Assembly: GCA_026990385.1 (NCBI GenBank)
Contig: JALXDL010000068.1
Location: forward strand, 1-59,591
Direction of reading: 5' to 3'
Length of the DNA: 59,591 bases
From: DRKI01 sp011051875
Lineage (GTDB): Bacteria > Desulfobacterota > Desulfobulbia > Desulfobulbales > Desulfobulbaceae
Shown here: in pieces, positions 8,384 through 17,265 of the stretch
Position numbering within the stretch: the stretch's first letter is position 1
How the letters are laid out: every line of letters begins with the position of its first letter
Program-made: the position numbers and the translations under genes
The notes under the pieces: model-generated
Seen by the model: the letters and a program-made list of their open reading frames with translations, nothing else
Told to the model about the DNA's origin: nothing
Database searches by the model: none

Positions 8384-9382
8384 TCAGGCAGCGCAGGCCG
8401 TCTGGGAGGCCGGAACCTTGCCGGCGGGAAGCATGAAGGGAGCCAGCAGCTTACTGCTGCCCCGGCGTGTCCGAACCGGCCGGCGCGGCAGAGATGCGCC
8501 ATTTTTCCGGAACTTGACCTGCTCCCAGCAGTCGGAATTGGCGGCAATGGCCTTCATCAGGCCCAGGTGCAGACTGTGGCCGGAGCGGTCGGCAATGACA
8601 TGGCCAAGGATCGGGCTCCCCAGGAGCGCCATGTCACCGATCAGGTCCAGGACCTTGTGCCGGATGAACTCGTCGTCGAACCTGAGCCCGTCCTCGTTGA
8701 GAATGGAACGCCGGTCCCAGTGGATGGCGATCACGTTGTTGAGGGTGCTGCCCAGGGCAAGGCCGTTCCGCCAGAGGTTTTCCACCTGCTCGACAAAGCC
8801 GAAGGTGCGGGCGCGGGCGATTTCCCGGCAGAACCGCTCCCTGGTTACCTTGATCGTATAGACCTGTTCCCTGATCAGCTCGTCGCCGAAATCGATGCGG
8901 CCGGTGACCTTGAACCCGTCGTAGGGCTCGATCCGGATCGACTTGTCGCCGTCCCGGTAACTGATGGGACGGGTAATGCGGAGGATGTTACGCAAGGCGC
9001 GCTGTTTCCTGCGCCCGCCCCTCCTGAGGAGGTAGACAAAGGGCCCGGCACTGCCGTCCATGATCGGCACTTCGTGTGAATCCAGGTCCACTTCGGCATT
9101 GTCGATACCCGAGCCGCGCAGGGCGGCCAGCAGATGCTCGGTGGTGGAGACCCGGGTGGCGCCGTCACCGATGGTTGTCGCCAGGGTCGTATCCACGACC
9201 CGGTCCATGCGGGCGGGAATCACCGGCCGTCCGGCCAGGTCGGAGCGGACAAAGCGGATACCGGTGTTGGCCGGAGCCGGCCTGATGGTCAGGTTCACCG
9301 TTCTGCCGGTGTGAAGACCCACCCCGCAGCAGCTGACAGGTCGTTTCAATGTATATTGATGGGGCTCAATCTGAGATGCCAT
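8384..9382 (-). CDS. lpxC: UDP-3-O-acyl-N-acetylglucosamine deacetylase
   Basis: LpxC is the zinc amidase that carries out the committed step of lipid A synthesis, removing the acetyl group from UDP-3-O-acyl-GlcNAc. The 332-residue protein shows TEHLLAAL with zinc ligand His at residue 83, MDGSAGPFVYLL, and HKVLDLIGD near residue 245 with the other zinc ligands. It is about 25 residues longer than typical LpxC, with an Arg/Pro-rich C-terminal tail. An AGGATGAAGA sequence precedes the ATG. The 242 bases upstream, toward lpxK, are AT-richer, hold no convincing gene and probably contain the promoter. Confidence 0.96.
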   Translation of the reverse strand: MASQIEPHQYTLKRPVSCCGVGLHTGRTVNLTIRPAPANTGIRFVRSDLAGRPVIPARMDRVVDTTLATTIGDGATRVSTTEHLLAALRGSGIDNAEVDLDSHEVPIMDGSAGPFVYLLRRGGRRKQRALRNILRITRPISYRDGDKSIRIEPYDGFKVTGRIDFGDELIREQVYTIKVTRERFCREIARARTFGFVEQVENLWRNGLALGSTLNNVIAIHWDRRSILNEDGLRFDDEFIRHKVLDLIGDMALLGSPILGHVIADRSGHSLHLGLMKAIAANSDCWEQVKFRKNGASLPRRPVRTRRGSSKLLAPFMLPAGKVPASQTACAA

Positions 9383-9624
9383 TCTTCATCCTGTGTTATT
9401 TTGCAACCGTGATTTCTCATTCCTTTTTTGTATTCCAATGCAAGAAACAATCCAGAAAAGCGGACACCTGGGGACCGGGAGCGGAAACAAACAATTAAAG
9501 TTAAAATTTCAAGATGTTACACAGAAGAAGAAAGACGAGGTCCGGCCAGGTGGGAGCAAGGACACCAGTGGCAAAAAAACCACATTATGCTCGAATTTCT
9601 GTACATGTTGATATTCTGACACAC

Positions 9625-10719
9625 TCAGTCACGGGCCGGCCCGGAGACCTCGCCGCCGCAATCCCGGCCGGCGGCAACGGCCAGCACGCGCCGATCCAGC
9701 TCGGGCTCCGGGTCCACTGCCATCCGGATCCCGTACAGGGGCAGGGACAGGTCAAAACCGGCCAGCTTGACCAGGTCCTTCTCGGTGGTCAGCAACACCG
9801 TTGCCCCGGCCCTGTCCGCCCGGGCCAGCAGCCGGTCCACCTCGGCCTGCCGGTAGCCGTGATGGTCAGGCAATCCCCTGAACTCCACCGGTTCAATGGC
9901 CATCTGCTCCAGGGTACGGGCAAAGGAGTCCGGCCGGGCGATACCGCAGAAAGCGAAACACCTTGCCCCGGCCAGGTCCACTTCCCGGGCCTCGTGCACC
10001 CTGCCGTCTGCGGCCAGCTCCACGAATCCTGCTGGCCGGTAGCCGGTGAAATAGACAGGCCGGCCGGGAAACCTGGTCTGCAACAGCTCGGCAAAACGGC
10101 CCGCCCGCTCGCGATTGGCATCATTGGTCCCGGTAAGGACAAAACAGTGGCAGCGGTTCAGGGCGCTGACCGGTTCCCGCAGGTCGCCGCCGGGAAAGAC
10201 CCGGGAGTTGCCGGCCAGGGTATCGGCGTTGAAAAGGACCAGGTCAAGATGACGGGCCATGGCCATGTGCTGGAAACCGTCATCAAGGAGCAGGACATCG
10301 GCTCCCATCTCCACGGCGCGCCGGGCCGGCAGACGGCGCACGACCCCCGTGAGGACCATCACCCCGGGCAGGGTCTCGGCCAGCAGGCGGGGCTCATCCC
10401 CCACGGTCCGGGCATCGAGCAGGATGGACGAGCCGTCGGAGACCACATTGACCGGTTCCCTGGTCGCGCCGCCGTATCCGCGGCTGATCACGGCGGGCCG
10501 GAAACCGTTGTCGCGGAGTAACCGGGCGAAATGCCAGGTCATGGGCGTCTTGCCCGTGCCGCCCATGGTCAGGTTGCCGATACTGATCACCGGCACGCCG
10601 GGATCCGCCACCTTGAACACACCGGTCCGGTAATTCCGCTCCCTGATCTTCATGGCCACGCAGTAGAGTGGGGAGAAAAACCGTCCTATACCATAAAGAA
10701 TCGCCCTGGTACTGTTCAT
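9625..10719 (-). CDS. lpxK: Tetraacyldisaccharide 4'-kinase
   Basis: LpxK is an inner-membrane-associated kinase that phosphorylates the 4' position of the lipid A disaccharide. The protein has 364 residues. An N-terminal hydrophobic segment (ILYGIGRFFSPLYCVAM) anchors it, and the P-loop NLTMGGTGKTP follows at about residues 50-60. LLDDGFQH, the conserved family motif, is in the middle. I chose the ATG at 10719 because AAGGAG lies four bases upstream; a GTG at 10722 overlaps that box. It is the first gene of the minus-strand run that includes lpxC, and it is divergent from livJ. Confidence 0.94.
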   Translation of the reverse strand: MNSTRAILYGIGRFFSPLYCVAMKIRERNYRTGVFKVADPGVPVISIGNLTMGGTGKTPMTWHFARLLRDNGFRPAVISRGYGGATREPVNVVSDGSSILLDARTVGDEPRLLAETLPGVMVLTGVVRRLPARRAVEMGADVLLLDDGFQHMAMARHLDLVLFNADTLAGNSRVFPGGDLREPVSALNRCHCFVLTGTNDANRERAGRFAELLQTRFPGRPVYFTGYRPAGFVELAADGRVHEAREVDLAGARCFAFCGIARPDSFARTLEQMAIEPVEFRGLPDHHGYRQAEVDRLLARADRAGATVLLTTEKDLVKLAGFDLSLPLYGIRMAVDPEPELDRRVLAVAAGRDCGGEVSGPARD

Positions 10720-11329
10720 CACTCTCCTTCAGTCAGTGCATACCGGGAGGCGGCTACGTCGAAAGATGCAACCCCGGGGGATCTGCAACCGGAACCCTTG
10801 ACCCGGAACCGGGATCCGGAATCCCGAAACCCGAAAATACCTGACTCCGGTTGACAGGGCAAGTGGGATTCATCCGCGTTGCGCAGATTCCTCACCCGGG
10901 CCGGGAAACCGGGCCGGGTGCATGAACCGCCCGGCCGGGTGCGGTGATTCCGCCCCTTGCCAGGATCAATCCGGCTGAAGGATCTCTCCAGGCCAATTGA
11001 AGCGGGAGATGTCATTTTTGGGTGCAAAATTATTAGAATGGGGTATGAAAGGGGTGCATGGTCTGATGGTGCTGTGCACGTCGGATCACCGCCCGGATCC
11101 GGGAGCGACGATACACGGCTTTCTGCTCCCGCATCTTGTGCCGACACCACTGTACCTGCCCGGCTGACGACCATTCCGGGCCTGGCCATCCACAGAGGAT
11201 GACAGACCCTTCCGGGGCTGTCATGGTTTTGTTTACCGTTTTTTCCCTGCCTGGATGGAGCGATCAATCGCTGTCTGCATTGCTCAATTCAGGTCGAAAC
11301 AACTTCATTCAAGCAAGGAGGTAACAAAC
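10720..11329. other. Divergent intergenic region between lpxK and livJ
   Basis: These 610 bases hold no convincing gene. Near lpxK (10795-10850) there is a run of short degenerate repeats built on CCCGGAA/CCGGAATCCC, with many small palindromes, and around 10900-10945 another palindrome-rich patch based on CCGGGCCGGG. A locally AT-rich stretch near 11010-11050 is a plausible promoter zone but I cannot assign boxes. A minus-strand frame of 182 codons is open here but is read from the repeat-rich sequence and looks non-coding. Confidence 0.5.
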
Positions 11330-12454
11330 GTGAATCTGTCCGCGAAGATAACCGGTTTCTGTGCAGCAGCGGTTCTGGCGCTGGGCCTTTCTACTCCGGC
11401 CATGGCTGCCGACACCATCAAGATCGGCGTTGCCGGCGCCCACAGCGGTGACCTGGCGTCCTACGGCCTGCCCACGGTCAAGGCGGCGGAACTCGTCGCG
11501 GCCGACATCAATGGAGCCGGCGGCATCAATGGCAAAAAGGTGGAGCTGCTGGTCGAGGACGATGTCTGCAAGCCCGAGGTGGCCACCAATACGGCCACCA
11601 AGCTGGTTTCCGAAGGTGTCAACGTGGTCATCGGCCATATCTGTTCCGGAGCCACCAAGGCGGCGCTGCCCATCTACCGGGACGCCAACGTGATCGTCAT
11701 GTCACCGTCCGCCACCAACCCTGCCCTGACCCAGAGCGGCGAGTATCCCAACTTCTACCGCACCATTGCCTCCGATGACGCCCAGGCCCGCACCGAAGTC
11801 GACTTTGCCATCAACAAGCTCGGTGCCGGGAAGATCGCGGTCATCCACGACAAGGGCGATTACGGCAAGGGGCTGGCCGAGTTTGCCAAGAAGTTCATCG
11901 ACGAGTCGGGCAAGGCCAAGGTGGTGCTGTTTGAGGGTATCACCCCCGGCGCGGTGGACTATTCCGCCATTGTTCAGAAAATCAAGCGTTCCGGGGCCGA
12001 TGCCGTCATCTTTGGCGGTTACCATCCCGAGGCATCCAAGATCGTCACCCAGATGCGCAAGAAGCGGATGAAGACGGTCTTTATCTCCGATGACGGCGTC
12101 AAGGACGACACCTTCATCAAGGTGGCAGGCAAGTACGCCGAGGGTGTCTACGCCACCGGCCCGGCCGACGTGACCGCCAACCCGGTGACCAGGGAATACC
12201 GGGAGAAATACAAAAAGGCCTACGGTGACGAGCCGGGCGCCTTTTTCGACAACGCCGTTGCCGCGGCCCTGGCCCTGACCAATGCCATTGCCAAGGCCGG
12301 ATCCACCGATCCGGCGGCCATTGCCAAGGTGCTGCACACCGAGGACGTGGCCACGCCGTTTGGCATGATCCACTTTGACGAGCGTGGCGACGCCACCGGT
12401 GTCGGTTTCACCATGTACGTGGTCAAGGACGGCAAATACGAACAGGTCCAGTAA
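11330..12454 (+). CDS. livJ: Branched-chain amino acid ABC transporter, periplasmic binding protein
   Basis: This is the periplasmic substrate-binding protein of a LIV-type ABC importer, with 374 residues. A Sec signal peptide ends at PAMA, with the mature protein starting ADTIKIGVAG. The rest is the type I periplasmic binding fold typical of Leu/Ile/Val receptors. I chose the GTG at 11330 because a perfect AAGGAGG lies eight bases upstream and the signal peptide begins right there. It is the first gene of livJHMGF. A very stable hairpin separates it from livH, which would allow more binding protein than membrane subunits. The ligand could be a branched-chain amino acid or a related compound; sequence alone does not settle this. 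Confidence 0.94.
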   Translation: MNLSAKITGFCAAAVLALGLSTPAMAADTIKIGVAGAHSGDLASYGLPTVKAAELVAADINGAGGINGKKVELLVEDDVCKPEVATNTATKLVSEGVNVVIGHICSGATKAALPIYRDANVIVMSPSATNPALTQSGEYPNFYRTIASDDAQARTEVDFAINKLGAGKIAVIHDKGDYGKGLAEFAKKFIDESGKAKVVLFEGITPGAVDYSAIVQKIKRSGADAVIFGGYHPEASKIVTQMRKKRMKTVFISDDGVKDDTFIKVAGKYAEGVYATGPADVTANPVTREYREKYKKAYGDEPGAFFDNAVAAALALTNAIAKAGSTDPAAIAKVLHTEDVATPFGMIHFDERGDATGVGFTMYVVKDGKYEQVQ

Positions 12455-12476
12455 CAGTCCGGCAAAGAGAAGACAG

Positions 12477-12509
12477 GTGCCCGCTGCCGTGCAACACGGC
12501 AGCGGGCAC
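12477..12509 (+). promoter_or_regulatory. Perfect 15-bp hairpin between livJ and livH
   Basis: The arms 12477-12491 and 12495-12509 are perfectly complementary over 15 bases and leave a three-base CAA loop. Only a short TTTC follows, so it is at best a leaky terminator. Between a binding-protein gene and its membrane subunits such structures usually stabilise the upstream mRNA or attenuate read-through. That role is inferred from position. Confidence 0.75.
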
Positions 12510-12580
12510 TTTCATGTCAAGCTCACCCGCGTGCGGGCGCAGGGGATTCCCGGCCTCGCCGCGCCTGAGGAACAACGGCT

Positions 12581-13483
12581 ATGGACTATTTCGTTGAACT
12601 CTTTTTCAGCGGCCTGACCCGCGGCTCGATCTACGCCCTCATCGCCCTGGGCTATACCATGGTCTACGGCATCATCGGCCTGATCAACTTCGCCCACGGC
12701 GAGATCTACATGATCGGCGCCTTCACCGCCCTGATCGTCTCCACGGTGCTCTCCATCATGGGCTTTCCCCTGCCGGCCATCATCATCCTCACCGCCCTGG
12801 CCGCCGCCATCTGGGCCAGCGCCTATGGCTACACGGTGGAGAAACTGGCCTACCGGCCCCTGCGCAACGCACCGCGGCTCTCGCCCCTGATCTCGGCCAT
12901 CGGCATGTCCATGTTCCTGCAGAACTATGTCCTGCTCGCCCAGACCCCGGACTTCCTGCCCTTCCCGGCCCTGATCCCGGACTTCGCCTTCATGGAACGT
13001 TTTGCCGGCGTGATCGGCTCCTCCGACCTGGTGATCCTGATCACCACCACGGTGATCATGATCCTGCTCACCCTGCTGATCAAGTTCACCCGCACCGGCA
13101 AGGCCATGCGGGCCACGGCCCAGGACCGCACCATGGCCATGCTGGTGGGCATCAACGTGGATCACGTGATCTCGGTGACCTTTATCCTGGGCTCGGCCCT
13201 GGCCGCCATCGGCGGCATGCTGATCGCCTCCCACATCGGCCAGATCAACTTCTACATCGGTTTCATCGCCGGGATCAAGGCGTTCACCGCCGCGGTACTC
13301 GGCGGCATCGGCTCCATCCCCGGCGCCGTGCTGGGCAGCTTCATCCTCGGGCTCACCGAGTCCTTTGCCACCGGCTATGTCTCCAGTGACTACGAAGACG
13401 TGTTCGCCTTCTCCCTTCTGGTCCTGATCCTGATCTTCCGGCCCTCGGGGCTGCTGGGCAAGGCGACCATCGAAAAGGTATGA
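12581..13483 (+). CDS. livH: Branched-chain amino acid ABC transporter, permease LivH
   Basis: This is one of two inner-membrane permease subunits of the LIV importer, 300 residues with about eight hydrophobic segments. The N-terminal block GLTRGSIYALIALGYTMVYG and INFAHGEIYMIGAF are family signatures, and AVLGGIGSIPGAVLG near the C-terminus forms the loop that contacts the ATPases. The reading frame starts 126 bases after livJ, beyond the hairpin, and livM begins four bases after its stop. Confidence 0.95.
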   Translation: MDYFVELFFSGLTRGSIYALIALGYTMVYGIIGLINFAHGEIYMIGAFTALIVSTVLSIMGFPLPAIIILTALAAAIWASAYGYTVEKLAYRPLRNAPRLSPLISAIGMSMFLQNYVLLAQTPDFLPFPALIPDFAFMERFAGVIGSSDLVILITTTVIMILLTLLIKFTRTGKAMRATAQDRTMAMLVGINVDHVISVTFILGSALAAIGGMLIASHIGQINFYIGFIAGIKAFTAAVLGGIGSIPGAVLGSFILGLTESFATGYVSSDYEDVFAFSLLVLILIFRPSGLLGKATIEKV

Positions 13484-13487
13484 TTCC

Positions 13488-14696
13488 ATGCTCACACTCA
13501 AGGATCTCGGCAAGGCATGCCTGATTGCCCTCTGGTTCGTGGTTCTCACCTTTCCGCTCATGGTGATCAAGGTCAATCCCATCGACCGGATCATCACCTG
13601 GCGATGGCACAACATGCTCTGGGTCGGCCTGGGCAGCTTTCTCTGCTACCTGGCCGGCCGCATCTGGCTTGCGCGCAGGGATGTCCGCCTCAGGCGCATC
13701 CGCCAGGGACTGGCAGAGGAAAAGCCGCCGCTCAGCCGGCGCATCCTCCAGAATCCCGCCATCTGGCGCCCCCTGCTGGCCGCGGGCGTTCTCTTCTTTC
13801 TCGCCTTTCCCGCGCTCTTCTCCACCTACCAGACCAACATCATGATCACCGCGCTCATGTACGTGGTCCTGGGACTGGGCCTGAACATCGTGGTGGGCGT
13901 GGCAGGCCTGCTCGATCTCGGCTACGTGGCATTCTACGCGGTGGGGGCCTATGCCTATGCCCTGCTCAACCTCCACTTCGGGCTCGGCTTCTGGACCGTG
14001 CTGCCCATCGGTGGGCTGCTGGCCGCCACCTTCGGCATCCTGCTCGGCTTCCCGGTCCTCCGGCTGCGCGGTGATTACCTGGCCATCGTCACCCTGGGTT
14101 TCGGCGAAATCATCCGCCTGATCCTGGAGAACTGGAACGAGTTCTCGCATGGCCCCAGCGGGATCTCCAATATCCCGAGGCCGGGTCTCTTCGGGATCCA
14201 GATGTCGCTTGACCAGTCAATCACCTATCTCTATTACCTGATGATCGGCATGGTGACCTTCACCATCTTCGTGGTCAACCGGCTGCAGAACTCGCGCATC
14301 GGCCGCGCCTGGTTCGCCCTGCGCGAGGACGAGATCGCGTGCCAGGCCATGGGCATCGACAAGACCCGGACCAAGCTGACCGCCTTTGCCCTGGGCGCGA
14401 CCTGGGCCGGCATGGTGGGTGTGATCTTTGCCGCCAAGACCACCTTTGTCAACCCGGCCAGCTTCACCTTTCTCGAATCGGCCATCATTCTCTGCATCGT
14501 GGTCCTGGGCGGCATGGGCTCCATCGTCGGCGTCATCATCGCCGCCCTGGTCCTGATACTGCTGCCCGAGTACCTGCGCGCCTTTTCCGAGTACCGGATG
14601 CTGGTCTTCGGCGCGGTCCTGGTGGTCATGATGGTCTTCCGGCCCCAGGGGATCGTGGCCAACATCCGCAAGACCTACCAGGTGGAGGAAAAGTGA
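13488..14696 (+). CDS. livM: Branched-chain amino acid ABC transporter, permease LivM
   Basis: This is the second permease subunit, 402 residues. An N-terminal extension of about 110 residues holds two extra hydrophobic segments and a basic linker, as seen in longer LivM proteins. The core starts near residue 120 and carries GLGLNIVVGVAGLLDLGYVA and VVLGGMGSIVGVIIAA, the LivM counterparts of the LivH motifs. It lies four bases after livH and 58 bases before livG, within one operon. Confidence 0.95.
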   Translation: MLTLKDLGKACLIALWFVVLTFPLMVIKVNPIDRIITWRWHNMLWVGLGSFLCYLAGRIWLARRDVRLRRIRQGLAEEKPPLSRRILQNPAIWRPLLAAGVLFFLAFPALFSTYQTNIMITALMYVVLGLGLNIVVGVAGLLDLGYVAFYAVGAYAYALLNLHFGLGFWTVLPIGGLLAATFGILLGFPVLRLRGDYLAIVTLGFGEIIRLILENWNEFSHGPSGISNIPRPGLFGIQMSLDQSITYLYYLMIGMVTFTIFVVNRLQNSRIGRAWFALREDEIACQAMGIDKTRTKLTAFALGATWAGMVGVIFAAKTTFVNPASFTFLESAIILCIVVLGGMGSIVGVIIAALVLILLPEYLRAFSEYRMLVFGAVLVVMMVFRPQGIVANIRKTYQVEEK

Positions 14697-14754
14697 GGAG
14701 CGCAACACGGCGGCTGTTTCCCAGACCAATTCCAGTCAAGACGAACCGTTTTTC

Positions 14755-15543
14755 ATGAAACCCTTACTCGAAGTCAAAGGCCTGAGCATGGATTTCGGTG
14801 GCATCAGGGCCCTGGATCACCTGGACCTCCGGGTCAACCAGGGGGAGATCGTGGCCCTGATCGGCCCGAACGGTGCCGGCAAGACCACCTTTTTCAACTG
14901 TCTCACCGGGCTCTACAGGCCCACGGCCGGAGAGCTGCTCCTGACCCCGCCCGGCGGCAGGACCAAGCGGCTGGGCGGCCTCAAGCCCAACCTCGTCACC
15001 CGGCAGGGGCTGGCCCGTACCTTCCAGAACATCCGGCTCTTTCCCAACATGACCGTGCTCGAAAACGTGATGATCGGCCGTCACTGCCGGACCAGGGCCA
15101 AGGTACTGGGCGCCATCTTCCGCGACCGTCGCACCAGGAAGGAGGAAAAGGAGATCGTCGCTGCAAGCCTCTCCATTCTCAAGGAGCTGGGGCTCTCGGA
15201 CGTGATCAACGAGTTTGCCAAGAACCTGCCCTACGGCGCCCAGCGGCGGCTGGAGATCGCCCGCGCCCTGGCCACCGACCCACTGATCCTGCTCCTTGAC
15301 GAGCCGGCCGCGGGCATGAACCCGCAGGAGACCCGTGAACTCGACGAGCTGATCTGCAGGATCAGGGACAAGGGCCTCTCCATCCTGCTCATCGAGCACG
15401 ACATGAAACTGGTCATGAGCCTGTCCGATCATATCTTTGTCATGGACTACGGCCGGAAGATCGCCGAAGGCACGCCGGACGAGATACGCACCGATCCGGC
15501 CGTGATCAAGGCCTACCTGGGAGAGGACATGGATGATGCTTGA
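14755..15543 (+). CDS. livG: Branched-chain amino acid ABC transporter, ATPase LivG
   Basis: This is a cytoplasmic ATPase subunit of the LIV importer, 262 residues. Walker A is GPNGAGKT (about residues 39-46). The family-typical insertion with RTFQNIRLFPNMTVLENV follows. The ABC signature region is degenerate, LPYGAQRRLEIARAL, as is usual for LivG, and Walker B is ILLLDEPAAGMNPQE. The C-terminal EGTPDEIRTDPAVIKAYLGE is also typical. The last codons overlap the livF start by eleven bases. Confidence 0.96.
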   Translation: MKPLLEVKGLSMDFGGIRALDHLDLRVNQGEIVALIGPNGAGKTTFFNCLTGLYRPTAGELLLTPPGGRTKRLGGLKPNLVTRQGLARTFQNIRLFPNMTVLENVMIGRHCRTRAKVLGAIFRDRRTRKEEKEIVAASLSILKELGLSDVINEFAKNLPYGAQRRLEIARALATDPLILLLDEPAAGMNPQETRELDELICRIRDKGLSILLIEHDMKLVMSLSDHIFVMDYGRKIAEGTPDEIRTDPAVIKAYLGEDMDDA

Positions 15544-16243
15544 ACTAAGAGAAGTCTGTACCTATTACGGCAACATCCAGGCCCTCCGCGACATCAGCCT
15601 CCGGGTCGAGGAGGGAGAGATCATCACCCTGATCGGCGCCAACGGGGCCGGAAAATCGACGACACTGATGTCGATCAGTGGTATTGTACCGCCCAAGCGG
15701 GGCGAAATCCTGTTCCGGGGCCGGCCCATCCACGAGCTGTCCGCGGACCGGATCGTGGCACTCGGCATCTGCCAGGTGCCCGAGGGCAGACACATCTTCC
15801 CGGACCTGACCGTGGCGGAAAACCTGGACATGGGCGCCTTTCTCCGCCGGGACCGGAAGGGAATCGCCCGCGATCTCGACTATGTCTACTCCCTGTTCCC
15901 CATCCTCCGGGAACGGCGCAACCAGCCGGGCGGCAACCTGTCCGGCGGCGAGCAGCAGATGCTGGCCATCTCCAGGGCCCTGATGGCCCGGCCGCAGCTC
16001 CTGCTGCTCGACGAGCCCTCCATGGGACTGGCGCCGCTGGTGACCAGGCAGATATTCGAGATCATCCGCCAGATCAACCGGGAACAGAACACCACCATCT
16101 TCCTGGTCGAGCAGAACGCCAACCTGGCCCTCAAGGTGGCGGACCGCGGCTATGTCCTGGAGACCGGCCGCATCACCATGCACGACCGGGCAGGGGCCCT
16201 GCGCGCCAACAGGGACGTGCAGCGGGCCTACCTGGGAATATAA
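15533..16243 (+). CDS. livF: Branched-chain amino acid ABC transporter, ATPase LivF
   Basis: This is the second ATPase subunit, 236 residues. Walker A is GANGAGKST, the signature is LSGGEQQMLAISRAL, and Walker B is LLLLDEPSMGLAPL. An ATG at 15533 and one at 15536 are both possible; GGGAGAGGA just upstream serves either. It overlaps livG by up to eleven bases, so the two ATPases are probably translationally coupled. The dehydrogenase gene follows after 16 bases, so the transcript may continue into the lpxB region. Confidence 0.96.
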   Translation: MMLELREVCTYYGNIQALRDISLRVEEGEIITLIGANGAGKSTTLMSISGIVPPKRGEILFRGRPIHELSADRIVALGICQVPEGRHIFPDLTVAENLDMGAFLRRDRKGIARDLDYVYSLFPILRERRNQPGGNLSGGEQQMLAISRALMARPQLLLLDEPSMGLAPLVTRQIFEIIRQINREQNTTIFLVEQNANLALKVADRGYVLETGRITMHDRAGALRANRDVQRAYLGI

Positions 16244-16259
16244 CCATCAGCAGGCAATC

Positions 16260-17255
16260 GTGAAACAGATCAGAGTCGGAGTCATAGGAGTCGGCTACCT
16301 GGGCCGCTTCCATGCCCAAAAGTACGCCGCCATGGAGGGGGTTGACCTGGCGGGCGTGGCCGACGTGGACGCCGGCCGTGCCGAGGAGGTCGCCCGCGAA
16401 TGCGACACCAGCGCCTTTACCGGGTACCGGCAGCTGCTGGACAGGATCGACTGCGCCAGCATCGTGGTTCCCACGGTCCATCACCACCGGGTGGCCCTGG
16501 ACTGCATCGAGCGCGGCATCGACATCCTGGTGGAAAAACCGATCACCACCACGGTGGAGGAGGCCGACGATCTCATCGCCCGGGCGGATGCGAACGATCT
16601 CATCCTCCAGGTGGGACACCTGGAACGGTTCAACCCGGCCGTGCTGGCCATGCAGCCCCTGCTCGACCATCCGCTCTTCATCGAGGCCCACCGCATCTCG
16701 GTGTTCAAGAACCGGGGTACGGACGTGGACGTGATCCTGGACCTGATGATCCACGATATCGACATCATCCTCTCCATCATCGACGCTCCCCTGGAGACCA
16801 TCCACACCGTGGGCGCGCCGGTGATCACGCCGCTGACCGATATAGCCAACGCCCGCCTGATCTTCGAAAACGGCTGCACCGCCAACGTGACCGTGAGCCG
16901 GATATCCATGGACAACATGCGGCGGATGCGAATCTTCCAGCCGGGCCGATACCTGTCCGTGGACTTCTCCAAGAAGGAGGTCATGTCCATCACCCTGCGC
17001 GAGGGAGCCCGGAACGGCCAGCCCCTGCCGGAGATCAGGAAGCACGGCTTTGCGGACCAGGATGTTCTTGAGCTCGAACTCGCCGACTTCATCACCAATG
17101 TCCGGCAGCGGACCAGGCCGCTGGTCTCCGGCCGGGAGGGGCGCCGTGCCCTGCGCGTGGCCCTGGAGGTGGTGCAGCAGGTCAACGAGAACCGGGCCCG
17201 TATCGAAAAGATCCTCGGCGGCAGGCCCGATTTTGCCGGCCTGCACCACGGCTGA
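16260..17255 (+). CDS. Gfo/Idh/MocA-family NAD(P)-dependent oxidoreductase
   Basis: The 331-residue protein begins with a Rossmann NAD(P)-binding motif, GVIGVGYLGRFHAQKYA, and contains EKPITTTVEEAD, which holds the conserved catalytic EKP lysine of the Gfo/Idh/MocA family. The C-terminal half is the alpha/beta substrate domain. Translation probably starts at the GTG at 16260, since the Rossmann motif follows four residues later. It lies eleven bases upstream of lpxB. An oxidoreductase beside lpxB suggests a nucleotide-sugar substrate in the lipid A pathway, for example a UDP-GlcNAc 3-dehydrogenase like GnnA. That is inference; no aminotransferase partner (GnnB) is in the window. Confidence 0.85.
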   Translation: MKQIRVGVIGVGYLGRFHAQKYAAMEGVDLAGVADVDAGRAEEVARECDTSAFTGYRQLLDRIDCASIVVPTVHHHRVALDCIERGIDILVEKPITTTVEEADDLIARADANDLILQVGHLERFNPAVLAMQPLLDHPLFIEAHRISVFKNRGTDVDVILDLMIHDIDIILSIIDAPLETIHTVGAPVITPLTDIANARLIFENGCTANVTVSRISMDNMRRMRIFQPGRYLSVDFSKKEVMSITLREGARNGQPLPEIRKHGFADQDVLELELADFITNVRQRTRPLVSGREGRRALRVALEVVQQVNENRARIEKILGGRPDFAGLHHG

Positions 17256-17265
17256 GATCAAATTC

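Noticed and set aside
10719..11267. 182-codon minus-strand frame ending at lpxK
   Set aside because: It is read from repeat-rich intergenic DNA (FGFRDSGSRFRV-like), without ribosome-binding site or conserved features.
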